Assembly (NCBI GenBank): GCA_015832175.1
Contig: WJXW01000014.1
Location: forward strand, 124,001-188,000
Reading direction: 5' to 3'
Source: Paraphaeosphaeria minitans
Taxonomy: Eukaryota; Ascomycota; Dothideomycetes; Pleosporales; Didymosphaeriaceae
Length of the DNA: 64,000 bases
Under the pieces are notes generated by a model. It was not told the origin of the DNA and did no database searches. It was given only the letters and a program-made list of their open reading frames with translations. Below are positions 10,975 to 23,885 of the stretch, piece by piece. The position numbers and the translations under genes are program-made. Each line of letters begins with the position of its first letter. The stretch's first letter is position 1.

Positions 10975-13900
10975 TCACTTAACAAGCTTGCAGACAAGGT
11001 CGCCAGAGTCGACCGAATCGCCCTCGCGGACCGAGAGTCCGTCGATCTTGCCGGAATGGGGCGCAGAGATGACCATTTCCTGGGATTTTGTTAGCCTCTA
11101 AACGATTCAAGTATCCCGTCGAATGACTTACCATCTTCATGGCGCTGAGAACAGCGATAGGGTCGCCCTTCATGACATCGCTGCCATCCTTGACACGGAC
11201 CTCAACTAGCACACCAGACATGGGCGAGCCGACCTGGCTAGTGTCGGTGGGGTCGGCCTTGGGTCTCCGGACGTTCTCAATGGCGGCGTGCTCGTCCTCG
11301 ACAGTAACGACACGGGTCTCGCCGTTCATCTCGTAGAAGACCTCACGGAGACCAGTCTGCTCGGAGAGCGGACCGATGGCAAGGAGCTTCAGGATGAGCA
11401 CCTTACCCTTCTCGAGCTCGACGTGGAACTCCTCACCCACCTCGGGACGAGCGAGGAAGTAGCGGGTGGGCAGAACGGAGAGATCGCCGTACTTGGAGGT
11501 CCACTTCTTGTAGTCGTCGAAGACCTTGGGGTACATGGCGTACGATGCAACGTCGCACTCGGTGGCATCACCCCACTTCGCCTTGAGGTCGGCCTTGATC
11601 TTAGCGAGGTCAATGGGCTCCATGTAGAGACCGGGGCGCTTGTCCATCTTCCTGCGGTCACGAAGAGCCTGGGAGCGGAGAGGCTCGGGGAAACCACCGT
11701 AGGGCTGGCCCATCAGACCCTCGAAGAATTCAAGGACCGAAGATGGGAAGTCGAGCTGACTAGCCTTGTCAAGGACATCTTGGTAGGACAAGCTGTTAGA
11801 GACCATGAACTGGGCCAAGTCACCGACAACCTTGGATGTGGGGGTAACCTTGACGATGTCGCCAAGCAGGTCATTGGCATGCTCGTACGCCTTCTTGGTC
11901 TGTGCCCACTGCTCACCGAGACCTTGCTGCGAGGCCTGGAAGATGAGGTTGGTGAGCTGGCCACCGGGGATCTCGTGCTCGTACACCTCGGGGTCGGGGC
12001 CGGTAAGACCAGCTTCGAAGGGAGAGTAGAGCAGACGGAGCTGAGCCCAGTAGGAGTCAAGGCTGCGGATCTGGTGAGCATCGAGTCCAGTCTCAAAGTC
12101 GGTTCCCTCGAGGGAGGCGAGAATGGCGCCAACGCTGGGCTGGGAGGTCATGCCAGACATGCTGTCGATGGCTGCATCAACCGCATCGGCACCGGCTTGG
12201 GCGCAAGCAACCATGGAGGCTACACCAGTCCCGGCAGAGTCGTGGGTGTGCACGTGGATGGGCAGGTCGGGGTACTTCTTGCGGATGGCACCAACAAGAA
12301 GGGTGGCAGCGCGAGGCTTGAGCACACCAGCCACTGGAACAAGTTAGCTCTGGCGTTCTACTACACGGTAGGGAGGGATGACAAACTATCTTTCAGGCCC
12401 AAAATATGTGCGCCCATGCCCACGATCTTGTCTACAACACCGAGATAGTACTCGAGGTTGTACTTCTTCTTGGGGTTCAGCATGTCACCGCTGTAGCAGA
12501 CGGTACCCTCGGCAACACCACCGGCCTTGAGGACAGCCTTGATACCGACCTCGAGCTGCTCAACATCGTTGAGCGCATCGAAGACACGGAAGATATCCAT
12601 GCCGTTCTTCTTTGCCTGCTCGCAGAAGTGGTAGATGGCGTTATCGGGAAGCGATGAGTAGGCGACACCGTTGGCTCCACGGAGAAGCATCTGGAACGGA
12701 ATGTTGGGCACGAGCTTCCTCATCTTGCGGAGCCTCTCCCACGGGTCTTCGTACAGGAAGCGCATGGCAACATCGAAAGTTGCTCCACCCCAGCACTCGA
12801 GAGCCCAGGCGTTGGCGTAGGCGTGGCTGGTCTCCTTGGCAATGCCGAGTAGGTCAACAGTTCGAACACGGGTAGCGAGGAGAGACTGGTGAGCATCGCG
12901 CCATGTGGTGTCCATGATGAGGCAGCCCTTGTTCGCGCGGACAGCCTTGGCAAAGCCCTCCGGACCCTGCTCAAGGATGATGCTGCGCCAACCCTTGGTC
13001 GCGGGCGCAGAGGTGTCCACCACTTGGCCGTTCTTGTCGGTGATGACGGGAACCTTGATCTCACCCTTGAACTTGGGCTCGCCGATCTGGCCCTTGACCT
13101 GGCTGCCGTTGACGGCAAGCTCTCCGAGGTACGCAAGCAGCTTCTGAGCACGGTTCTGGGAACCGATGAGGTTGAAGAGCGCGGGGGTGTCGTCGATGAA
13201 GGTAGTCCAGCACGCTCCATCTATGAATGTGGGATGCGTGAGGAGCTTCAGCAGGAAGGGGATGTTGGTCTTTACACCACGAATACGGAACTCGACAAGC
13301 GCACGAAGCATCTTTCGGCGGACGATCTCGTATGTGGAACCACGGCACGAGCACTTGACCAACATGGAGTCGTAGTCTAATCGCCAGGTTAGCGGACAAT
13401 CAAGGTGCAAGGCCAAATCAGCACAAGCGGTTTGGATACGCTGTTCTACCCCAGGATGGTTTATTCACGGGCCCGAAGCGCTCAAGCTCATCCTCAGCAA
13501 CTCAATAGAAATGCACAACTTACGAGGAGTGATGATGGCACCGGCGAAACCGTTGCCTCCATCGAGACGAACACCGTTTCCTCCGGCACTCCGGTACACC
13601 TCTCTTGGATGGGGGTCAGCTCTGTGCCGAGCACAATGGGCGGGCATACTCACATCTTGCCGGTATCGGGAGAGAAGCCATTGGCTGGATCTTCCGTGGT
13701 GATACGGCATTGGAAGGCAAAGCCACGAGTGGAGATGTGGTCCTGGGTCAAGCCAAGCTGTTCGAGCGAGGCACCCGCGGCAATCTGGATCTGTGCAGCA
13801 ACAATATCGATGCCAGTGACCTCCTCGGTGATGGTGTGCTCGACTTGACTGTTCGGGAAGGTCAGCGGAGCAATTGTCCGTCTTGGCTCAAACGACTTAC

Positions 13901-15246
13901 ATTCGAGGGTTAATCTCGATAAAGTAGTACCGGTTCTGCTGGTCTACCAAGAACTCGGCAGTACCGGCATTGCGGTAGTTGACCGACTGGGCAAGACGGA
14001 CGGCATCGTTCAGGATGGCATCACGCGTCTTCTCCGGGAGGTCCTTGGCCGGGGCAATCTCGACGACCTTCTGGTGGCGACGCTGGACAGAGCAGTCACG
14101 CTCGTAGAGATGCACGACGTTGCCGTAGTTGTCGCCAAGCAGCTGGACCTCGATGTGCTTGGGCTTGTCGAGGAAGCGCTCGACAAAGACGGTGCCGTTG
14201 CCGAAGGCAGACTTGGCCTCGGACGTGGCTCGCTCAAAAGCATCCTTCAGCGAGGCCTGCTCGCGGACGACACGCATACCGCGGCCGCCACCGCCAAAGG
14301 CGGCCTTGATGATGATGGGGAAGCCAAACTCATCGGTGAAGTGCTTCACGTCTTCGTACTTTTCGACGGGGTCGGGGGTGCCGGGCACGACGGGCACATT
14401 GCACTTGATGGCGAGCCGGCGGGCGGAGACCTTGTCGCCGAGGGCATCAATGGTGTCTGGCGACGGGCCAACGAACTATGCAACACACGTCAGCCTAGGT
14501 CCGCGTAATCGGCGTTGCAGCCATCAGCAAGTGTTGTTGGGGGGTCGCCCGTCATGGCCGTGGGCGGGCTGCTTGCCGCGGGCTGCGGGCTGCGGGCTGC
14601 GGGCTGCGGCAAGAGCACGGTCGCGGCTGCCCCTGCCCCCTGCCCCTGCCCCGCCAGCGCTCACCGTCCCAACAAATGAGCGGCCACAGCGGCGCATCCC
14701 CCGCAGGCCTTCGTCATGGCATCAACAAAGTCAAGTTACTCACGATAACGCCGGCGGCCTCGACCTTGCGCGCAAACTCTGCGTTCTCGGACAGAAAGCC
14801 GTAGCCCGGGTGGATCATGTTGACCTGGTGCTCGACGGCGATGCTGACGATCTCGTCAGCAGCCAGGTACGCGCCGACGGGCGTGTACTGGCCACGGGCG
14901 CCGATCTCGTAGGCCTCGTCGGCCTTTTGTCGGTGCATGCTCAGGCGGTCCTCGTGGCTGTAGATGGCCACCGTGTGCAGCGACAGCTCGTGAGCTGTTC
15001 GAAAGATGCGGATGGGGATCTCTCCTCTGTTGGCGACTGGGCGTGCTGTTAGATGGGTGCTGGCGGGCAATTGGCGTGGACCTTGGCCTTACCCATGAGC
15101 TTCTTGAGCTGCATGATGGAACTGGTCGCCCGCAACCGGTGGTGCACCGAGTTGCGGTGCGGGTGGTGCTCGCCATGCTCGTCGTCGAACTCGCTCTCGT
15201 CAATGGCCGACGCCGCCGCGTTCTTGTCGACGGCCAGCGTAGTCAT
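10975..15246 (-). CDS. pyc: Pyruvate carboxylase
   Basis: Eight exons: 15246..15093, 15036..14744, 14475..13901, 13848..13654, 13603..13524, 13376..12387, 12333..11132 and 11079..10975, total 1197 residues, the usual fungal length. The enzyme makes oxaloacetate from pyruvate, bicarbonate and ATP, feeding the TCA cycle and gluconeogenesis. Domains in order: biotin carboxylase N-domain (VANRGEI start, PGYGFLSEN), ATP-grasp with the glycine-rich GGGGRGM loop and EINPR, biotin-carboxylase C-domain, carboxyltransferase TIM barrel ([17 protein letters not shown], metal-binding HTHD), PYC tetramerisation region, and a biotinyl domain with AMKM (biotinylated Lys about 1162). No mitochondrial presequence is seen, which fits the cytosolic fungal enzyme. 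Intron 2 (14743..14476) is long and GC-rich. The 5' leader is C/T-rich on the sense strand. Confidence 0.97.
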
Positions 15247-17239
15247 GGCGGGCGGCTGTGTGTGTGTGTGTGTGTGTGAGGAAGTGGGGGTGGGGAGGGA
15301 CGGAAGGAAAGGGAAGGTGACGTGACGTGACGTGACGTGAGGGAGAGAGAGAGAGAGAGAGGGAGGGAGAGAGGGGAGAGAGGGAGAGAAAGAGGAATTG
15401 TTGATCGGGTCGACGGCGGCGGGCACGCGGTGATATATAGTGGGCGGTATCGGTGTCGGTGTCGGTGTCGGTATCGCCAGTGCCAGTGCCAGGTCCTCGA
15501 CGGTAGACTATCGGGCCAGTCGGTCAGTGGTGAGTCTGAAGAGGCAGCGTGCAAGACTAGCAGGTATTCTAGGTAGACTACCTATCTAGGGCACTGAGTG
15601 CAATTGGATTGGGTCCAGTGCCAACAACACCAAGCCGACTCAAAGCTGGTGACGCCGGGCTCGTCGGACAAAAGCAACAGAGCAACCGCGCGGGCGGCCC
15701 TGCCGTGGCTGGAGCTCGCGCTCCTCCTCCTCTCCTCCTCCCTTCGCTGCCCCTCGATGAACAAATCGATAAGCCGCGTGCTCCACTCCCCGCGCCGCCC
15801 ACTCCCCCATGCGTCGCAGCACAGCGTCCAACAGAGCCCCCCAGAACATGCTCACGCTGCACACCTGGCTAAATCATATTGCTCACCCAGAGACGCCGTG
15901 AGCCAAGGTCCGCGAAACATCCCCCCCACGTTGCTGCCGCCATCTCTGGCCTGCGACGCCCCGTGCGGCAATCTCTGCCCGCCGTGTGCATCACTGATTC
16001 ACATTCCCCGGACGCGCGCTGCTCACCGCCCCGCGCGAAGCTACCCCGGGGCCTCCTGTTTTCCGCCTCATGCTCCCCAGACGGCCATGGCTCCCTGTTT
16101 TCCGCCTCATGTTCCCCCAGTTGTCCATTTCTCCTTGCTTTTCGCGACACATGCCTCTAGCCGCGGGACAGCGGAGGGCGCTTTGCTTCGGCTGCCCGTC
16201 TCACGATGCTGCACTTTGCACCCAGCCATAGCCATAGCCGACCGACGGGCACAATCGCTGCGCATCTCCGGCTTCTTTTCGTCGCCTTCTTGGACAGGCA
16301 CATGTGATCCTTTTCCAGACAATCCGACCCCAGATCCACGGGCTACTACTCACGCCTTTGGGGCTCGCCTCGGAGAAATCGTGGGGGACGCGAGATGTCG
16401 CCGACGCTTGTACCTAAGCTCCAAAGCTCCACAGTGCCCTGTATGCCTCTAGATACCTATCTAGACTGGGTACCTACCTACGTACCTAGGCTACCTACCG
16501 TACGGTACTCAGATGCTGTCTGCACTCGATATCCAAGTAGGTAGTCCCCCAGGAGGTAGACTGACCTGGGACGAGTCCATGGTCCGCACGAGTCCGACCT
16601 TTTACCTAAGCTAGGTAGGACTCCTTCGGCCAACGGAGGAGAGGATGGAATCGCAAGCATTTTGGGGACCTTTTCGGCTTAGGTCGTGAGATTGCTCACT
16701 GGGTCTCTGAATAGCACTAGTCTACCCCGACCCTCAAAACCTTCGCATGCGCACTCACATGTCGTATTTCACCACGCAGCAATCCGCTCATGGTTTCGTA
16801 GCTTGATCAGATGTCGCCGTTGGTCACGTGGAGAATAATCCTAGCCTGTTGTTGGCAGCCACTGTGCGTCTTTGGCCCACCACTAACAACATCGCACATG
16901 CACCTCACTCACTCACTCACTCACTCACTCACGCACACCCCCGAGGATCAAAACAAGTAGAAAAAGCCAGACACAGGTACACTCTCAAACTCAAAAAAAA
17001 AATTACTCTTAGAATACATTCCTCTCCAAGAAATTCCCTCAAGCTCGCCCCATTGCACATGCATGCTCAAGAGCAACCCCAAAACGCCGTGTACAGGTAC
17101 AACCCGCTTACCGTTCCTTAGCCTCCAAACCTATGCACCCGTTCCACATGGCTTCGCCTTTGCATGCCAAAACATCAAACTATGTAGATGAAGCCCATGA
17201 GCACCCGATAACCCTCTGATCCAGACTTTCAGGAGCCGC
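15247..17239. other. Intergenic region between pyruvate carboxylase and clathrin genes
   Basis: About 2 kb and GC-rich in the left part. It contains a (GT)n microsatellite at about 15256-15278, a GA-rich tract at 15338-15390, hexamer GTGTCG repeats near 15450-15475, an (ACTC)n tract at 16904-16934 and several TAGGTA/TACCTA-rich patches (15560-15595, 16445-16500). A long open frame on the + strand (15598-16452) looks like an artefact of GC-rich sequence and has no domain. The left part should hold the pyruvate carboxylase promoter. Confidence 0.5.
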
Positions 17240-20200
17240 CTAGAATCCCCGGAAACCAGTCGGCTGCGGCGCAATGCCGTTGGGCTGCTGGTACGGGCCG
17301 GGCGACGGTGCGTTTCCAACGGGGCCTTGGGTCAGCATCAGACGCGAGCCGAGGATCGGTGTGTCCTCATCCTTCTTCTGCTGCGAAGCCTCACGCTGCT
17401 TGCGCTCTTCGTTGTCCTTCTTCAGCATCTCGATCGTTGCTGCCTGCTGAGCGAGGAAGTTGATCATGTAGGGCTGTCGTCAGGTTAGCACAGGAACAGC
17501 GGACGGGAAGAAAATACATACCATGGTGAAGTCGTTGAGGTTGTTGCGCCACGAGATCTCGACGATGACATCGGGGCGAATGAGATCGTAGCACGCATAG
17601 AGCATGCCGACATAGCACTCGCGGCTGCCGATGTCTACGAAGTAGCGCAGCAGATCCTCCACCACATCGGTCTTGCCAGACAATGCGGCAGTCTCGATGC
17701 CGTCCTTGAACAGCTTGTCCTGCTTCGATAGAGCGATTGACTTCTCCCACCGCTTGTTCTTGCGGTAGATGTTGGCTGCGATCTGGCGGAAGAAGACCAG
17801 ATCGTGTCGCTCGAGACGCTGAGCTAGCTCCATCGCGTCGTAATTGTCGTAGTTGGTGACTGAGTCGCGAAGGGTCTTGTAATCCTCCTCTTCAATCAAG
17901 AGGTCGTTGAGCGCGTTGTTCACCTCGCGCTTGTTCTGAGACTGGACGCTGAGCAGGAAGGGCTTGATCAGAGGGATGTTGTCCGACTTGAGGAACATGC
18001 GGACGACACGGTTGACATCAATACGAGCAGTGAGCGCTTGTAAGAGATCGGTCAGAAGGGTGGGCTGCTCCTCAAGGTAGAACCCAAGCGCGCGGTAGTA
18101 GATCTCGACGTTGGACGCCTTGGTGATGGTGTCCTTGAATGACTGGTGCTCCCAGGCGTCCGCTGCACGCTCCATCATAGCGAGGGCCTGCTTGTCATCA
18201 GTGGTGTCCCATAAGTGATTTATCGAGTTCACTTACCGCATTGTCTGGCTCATCGTAGTGGACATACAAGAAGATCAGCTCCGGCCACAAATGGGCTTCC
18301 TCGGTGGCACGGATCATCTTGGGGATGTTGATGCGGTCTAAAACCGGTTAGTCAGGTATCGCGCACCGTGTGAATAGAATTACTCACTCCAAAAGAGGCG
18401 AATGTGCTCCATGACACGTTCCGAGTGGTACTTGGTGAGGGCAATGCCGAGCTCGGTGAACATTCCCATGTGGACTGAGGGGTAGCAGTTAGCGAGTGTT
18501 AAAATAGAGGAAACAAAGAGTAGAAGAGCAGTGACAGAGCAGTGAAGGAGCAGCGAGAGGGCAATAAAAGAGCAGTGAAAGTCTGATGGGTAGCAACACA
18601 GGCCTGTACCACCAAGGACCTTGGTGGTAGAGGCCTGTGTTGCAGAATAAGGAAGAAAAGACGCTGGAACAAACACAGATTAGAACTTACCACGCTCCAG
18701 TCCAAGACCAGCCTCCAACAGAGCAATGAGCTCATCGAAGTAGCCGTTGCGCTCATACTGCTTGACGAGATCGGCCAACTCTTCGGCGTGAACAACGAGG
18801 TTAAGACCGCAAATCTGAGCAAGTCGGAACTCCTTCTTGGCAACGCAGGCCTCGTTGACCTGGCGCCAGACTTTTACGCTGTTTGCTTTGCGGGCGCATT
18901 CTACAGCAGCCTGGTAGTCCTCAAGGTGGACCAGGGTGGTGGCAAGCTTGGCCCAGTTTGAGATGCTGCTGTAGAAGATCTTGGCAGCTTCATGGTAACC
19001 CTCCTCATACGCCTTGTCACCGGAAGCTTCAACATCGGCAACGTTCGTGGCGCGGAGGAAATCCTCAAGCTCGGGCAGCTGGTTGGTGCGGGCAAAGCAG
19101 AAGGCCAATGCTGTGTCGATGGGAACCTCGCGAACAGTCTTGCGGGCCATCCTCAAGAACTTAATGAGATCTTCATCCTTGCCAGCGTGCGTGGCAATCT
19201 CAATCACTTCCAAGAAGTTGGAAGGGTCGCTGGCGCGAATGTAAGATTCGATGGAGTCTGTTACACGCAGACCATCAAGCTGAGCCTTGGCTACCCGGCT
19301 CCAAACCTCGGGAAGGTCGACACGATCAGCATATTCTTGCGCGCGGTCAATGCTGACAATGTGCTCAATAAGAACACCCACAGCATCGACGTGCTGCTCG
19401 TGCTTCTTGTAGATCTCAAACGCCTCTTCGTACATGCCGACCTCGATACATTGCTGAGCAATGTCCTCGGGGGTGTATTGCTCGAGCTGGTGGATGTAAC
19501 CCATCATGCGCCCACGGTCGGACTTGGCGGCCGTAAGCATCAAAAGGTTCTGGAGCGAAGGGTTGTCCGAGAAGGTCGAAGGTTCCAAGATAATCTTTTC
19601 AAGGAGATCGATGAGCTCAGCAGGCATGTCGCCAGTGATGAAGGCCTTGACAGCAATGCTGACCTTGTCTGGGTCAGTCGACTCAGGGACGGCAGTAGAG
19701 GTGACCTGGTCGACCAGAGAACGGCGGTGCATGTTGTTGGGGCTCAGTACATAGTCCCAGACTTCGCCGTCAGCACGCTCAAGCAGGTAGCGGGCTTGTG
19801 CTTTGAACATGGAGTTCTCGTTGGTGACGTTGATCAAGTCGAGATCGTTCTGGCCCTTGCTGTAGGCAATGAACGCGAGGTTAGGGTCGCGCTTCTCGCA
19901 GTATGCACCAACAACCAAAGTGTCGTACTGATCGTTTTCTTGGAGAAATTTCTCGGGGTTGTTGTTGCTGTCGATATAGATCTTGGCCAGAGCGTTGTAC
20001 ACAGCCTGCTGCTGGTTGCCCTCCGCAAGAGTGTGCTCAAGGAATGGCAGAAGAAGCTTCAATCGGTTGCGAGACTCAACCTCGGCAACGAGCTCATCGA
20101 TGGGGATGGACGAAGGGGTGACCGACGCGAGCAGACCCTTGATGATGCTCTCGTCACAATCAACATCGAGCAATCCACCAATGACAGCCGGGGTCCTGGC

Positions 20201-23200
20201 AGGGTTCACGCGCTGCACGTACACCTCGATCGACTTGAACTGCTGCTTCTTGTACAAGTACAGGACCAAGTCGTGAATGAAGTTAAATCGGTCGCACACG
20301 ATGATGAGTGGCAGCTGCTCCGTTAGGTTGGCCTCCTTGAGGAAGTTCTTCACCTTCTCGGGGTTATAGCTGTTGGATTCACGACAGACACGCTCGACCT
20401 CGTTCAGTTGGCCCATGGTCGTAGCAGCCTCGATGTACTTGAATGTGACTTCGGGATCCTCGCTGACGTTAACGATGGAACCCAAGAAGAAGTACAGACC
20501 CTCGGCAGTGCGGTGCTTCTCGAGCAAGTCAATGATCCTAGTAGCACCGAGAAGATCGGAGTATTTTTGGGAGATGCGAATCACAGCCTGGAGGTTTTGA
20601 CGAATGTTGGTTGTGAGCATGTGGTCCAAGGACTCCAGGGAAAGCTCGACAGTCAGCTGGCCGAAGTAGTTGATTAACCACTCTTCGGGAATCTTGTCGG
20701 TCTGCACGATCATGCGCTTAATAGCCGCGGGGTCATCCGTGTGCTCGAGCGCGCGTGTCAGGAGTCCAGCCTGCTCACAAAGAGTGGCAACGCGAGCGCG
20801 GTCGTAGTGGGAGAACATCTCGTTTCCGAGGATAGCGTCTGCCACCTGGGGTGCGTTGAGCAGGTTCATCTCAAGGAGCTTGGTCTGCAGATGACCCTCC
20901 TCAGGCAGGTTGTTCGATAATACGTCGAGCAAGAATGCAGTTGCCTGCTGAATCATACCCTGAGACTGGAAAATGTCGACCACACGGTCAACGCTGATGA
21001 GAGGCCCACCTTCATGCTTGGCCAAACTGGACGCGAATTCGGCTCCTTTCTCTGGACTAATCTTGATCAGGTGCTTGTAAGTAGTTAGCGGATGCGTCAA
21101 GTGGATAGGTAGAAACAAATGTCCAGAAAAGTCAAAACAGTCCAAAAACGGGTTCCCGGAATATGTGATTTGGCCGAAGCTGAAGTTTGACTTCGGCTTA
21201 GCCTCAGCAACCTTGCCGATGGGTTTCTTTGTTAGAGAATGCCTGTCCAGTATCGACTGCGTTGCGACGGGAATATCACAAGTTCCACAGTAGAATTTTC
21301 GAGACGCGACATTTGAGACGTGCTGGCTGGCTCCTTCCGATCTTTCGCCTTAGATACTCTGTTTGTTCCAGCAACCTTGTCGGTGTTTTTCTGAGTATTC
21401 TTGTGGAGATTCAGCTTTGTGGAATTGTCGAATTTGACTTTACAAATATCGCACGTGAACCTGTCAAGCTGTAAAGCCTTTGCGCTAGTCCATGTTCTTG
21501 GTTGTTGCGCGGAGTTCTTTGTCGCTATCGTCGTTATGCTTAAAGTCCAATTCTTTTTGGGTTCGGCGGTTTTGCGCTTCTCGACGTCTCTGCTTGAAGT
21601 CGAGGCTCTTCTGGTCCAGCTCTTTTTGAGTGGGACCGTCATAGCCTCCAGGAAGCCCTTCTAGGAGGACGAGGCTTTCAAGATATACCAGAGAAGTTGG
21701 AGATTCAGACTGGACAATTTTCGAGTAGGCTAGGAGCAAAAGTGAGGGAGCAATCTGAGGCGAGCTGATCGACGACGTTGAAGCGGAAAGAACGATAGCA
21801 TATATTGGACGCTTGACTTTTGAAGACATCAAGCTTCGACAGGTCCAGACAGCCCATATCACGTATTCGAGAGTCGTTGAAGCTGACGAGGAATCCATGG
21901 CGGTGAGGCGGCTGGCTGATATCGCATAGCTGGATGGTGTGGGGTGAAGAATACCGTTGAGAAGCGGTGGTTCTTGATGTTTGTGGAAGACTGAGGCGTG
22001 TCCACCGAGCATTCCGGGAAGGACTGGAAAAAAGCGAAGTAATGAAGGAAAAATACAGAAGGAAATAAATACTCACATGCAGCAACACATTGTAATCTGG
22101 GTTATATCCGACCGACTGGCAGTACTGGAGAATCAGGTCGAAGTGGCCGAGCTCCGCGAGCGCAGCGACGGTCTTCTGGGGAACGTTGGCCTCCTTGTAG
22201 ATCGCAAGAGCAAGGTTGAGGTCGTGCGGCTTGGCGAGATCTCCGAGCTCTTCGGAGCAGTGCAGCTTACCCTCTTTCTGCCACTTCTCGATCAGGTGTT
22301 TCCGGCCCTGTGCGAAGACTGGGCGGGCCAACTCGAGCGTCTCGTCCTTGTTCAAGCCGCCCTTGTCGAGCAGCTGGCCGAAGTACTGCAGAAGCACAGT
22401 AATTTGGCCGGGCTGGGCTGGGATTTGCCGTAACCGGTTGATCGTCTGAGGTGTACGGAGGAAGCCACGCGGCGAGTTGGCGGCGACCTTGGCGGCCTCG
22501 GTGTAGTTTGCCTGGTTCATGAGAGTCTCGAATCGCTGCTGGTACAGGTTGTCAGCGCCGGGAAGCCCGCCCTTTGACGCAAGCTTGTAGGCAATCTCTG
22601 AGCATGCAGGGTTGTCCATGATATATGGAATGAGCGCGTCTTCCCGGATGGTGGTGTGCAGAACTTGTCCACGTTTATTGATCACCACAACACCCTTGCC
22701 GTCATCATCGCGTGCCGTTGTGAAGACTGTCTCCTCTGATATCCTGTTCAAAAAAAGCGCAGTACCGGTCTCGAGATCATGCAGGTGGATGAAGCCGAAC
22801 TTGGTGACTACAACTAGGATGCCGTACTTGTGCGCAATGTGAATTCCCAGAGGGAAATCGCCGGTGCCCTCGGCAGGCCAGTGAATCGGGATCAGGCGCT
22901 TCGGGAAGGCTGGGTTTGCGGCGTTGTGGTCGACCTCAACGATATTGATTTTGGCCTCTCCGGTGGTCGACTTTACGGCGAACGCAAAGAGCTTCGTGTC
23001 GGAGGTGGCGCCGTCCAAGCGGAGCGTACCAAACGTGGCAGCATGGCCCTCGAGGGGCTGGCTGACGTTGCGCGCCTTGGAGAACAGCTGCATGTTACCG
23101 CGAATGCCTCCAGTCGGGTGCGATGCGATACCAACCAAGCATGACCAGCTCTCATCGTCGTTGGTCACGTAGTTGATGATTTGATTGTTCTGTCCCTGTC

Positions 23201-23885
23201 AGTTCGAACCAACAAATGATCCAAGGTCTCCTACCTCCAGCTGCTCCTGGCGATCGAAGATCTTGCGCGGGGTGGGCGGGTTGCTGCCATCAAGCACATC
23301 CCAATGGTACACCGACTTTGTGCTGACAAGCGCCAGTGTGGTCTGGCTGATCCACCGCCAGAACTGGATGTCCTCGTGGTGGGTATATGTCTGCAGGCGC
23401 TGCTTGGTCTCCAGGTTGAAGAGCTGCAGCGTCTTGCCTTGCGCCTTGAGAGCAATAATGGGCTCTGTCAGATGCATGATGGCGCTGTCAGCGCGAATTG
23501 GCCGCCGGATGACATTGTTTGTGTTCTTGAGGTCGACGATGACGGTTTCGGCGGGCGTGTTCGAGTCGTTGTTCTGCTGGCGCACGCAAACGTACTTGTC
23601 CGACTCGAGCGTCTGTAGCGGGTCAGTTCCCTCCTGGGATATTTGCTATTATTGCATTGATAACGTACGCAGTTCTGCCATGATATTGATGCTGGCTGTA
23701 TGCTTTGTTAGCTTGTTCTCCCTCCGCTTCCGGCGCGCTCGGTGCCTTGCGTGGCAGACGTACGAGGATGTTCAGGTTTGTGAGCTACAAAAGCCAATGT
23801 TAGCATCGCCACATGTACAGGCAAGCGCCGCAAAGCTCACCAGCGTCGGCTGCGTGACATGCAGCGGGATAGGTCGTTGAGACAT
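17240..23885 (-). CDS. chc1: Clathrin heavy chain
   Basis: Ten exons: 23885..23841, 23784..23764, 23695..23669, 23612..23235, 23195..22077, 21073..18691, 18474..18388, 18337..18237, 18187..17522 and 17473..17240, total 1686 residues, normal for the family. It forms the legs of the clathrin triskelion coating endocytic and trans-Golgi vesicles. The N-terminal seven-blade propeller (1-330; [24 protein letters not shown]) binds adaptor peptides. It is followed by the helical CHCR repeats of the leg, the proximal segment ([23 protein letters not shown]) and a short C-terminal tail ([10 protein letters not shown]) after the trimerisation helix. Exons 2 and 3 are only 21 and 27 bases. The intron 23234..23196 is just 39 bases; the intron 22076..21074 is 1,003 bases and carries a zinc-finger relic. 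The exon 9 acceptor may be 18187 or 18190. Confidence 0.97.
18475..18690 (-). repeat. 216-base clathrin intron with near-perfect hairpin
   Basis: This intron lies between a GTAAGT donor (18690) and a CTCAG acceptor (18475, branch CTAAC). Positions 18593-18617 and 18619-18643 form a 25-base inverted repeat with a single mismatch and a one-base centre. Next to it are several loose copies of a GAGCAGTGA-like word (18525-18582). The hairpin could be a miniature element or a structured RNA segment. Confidence 0.8.
21130..22020 (-). pseudogene. Decayed C2H2 zinc-finger gene inside a clathrin intron
   Basis: The 1,003-base clathrin intron carries protein-like sequence on the same strand, scattered over three reading frames. 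It starts with a Met-led stretch at about 22012. A Lys/Glu/Gln-rich coil segment (QKELD words) follows around 21500-21640. A C-x2-C zinc-finger half (CDICKVKF) lies near 21430, and a second C-x2-C finger (CGTCD) near 21280, in the frame that runs on into the next clathrin exon. At least two frameshifts separate these pieces. It looks like a relic of a multi-copy fungal zinc-finger family that moved into the intron. It is unlikely to be translated, but a functional nested transcript cannot be ruled out. Confidence 0.6.

Noticed and set aside
11288..12448. A 386-codon plus-strand frame
   Set aside because: It is the antisense shadow of the carboxyltransferase part of pyruvate carboxylase.
15598..16452. 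A 284-codon open frame on the plus strand upstream of pyruvate carboxylase
   Set aside because: It lies in GC-rich promoter DNA, has long frames on other strands at the same place, and its translation is Pro/Ser/Ala-rich without any domain; it looks like a composition artefact.
18992..20326. A 444-codon plus-strand frame
   Set aside because: It is the antisense shadow of the clathrin heavy chain coding sequence.
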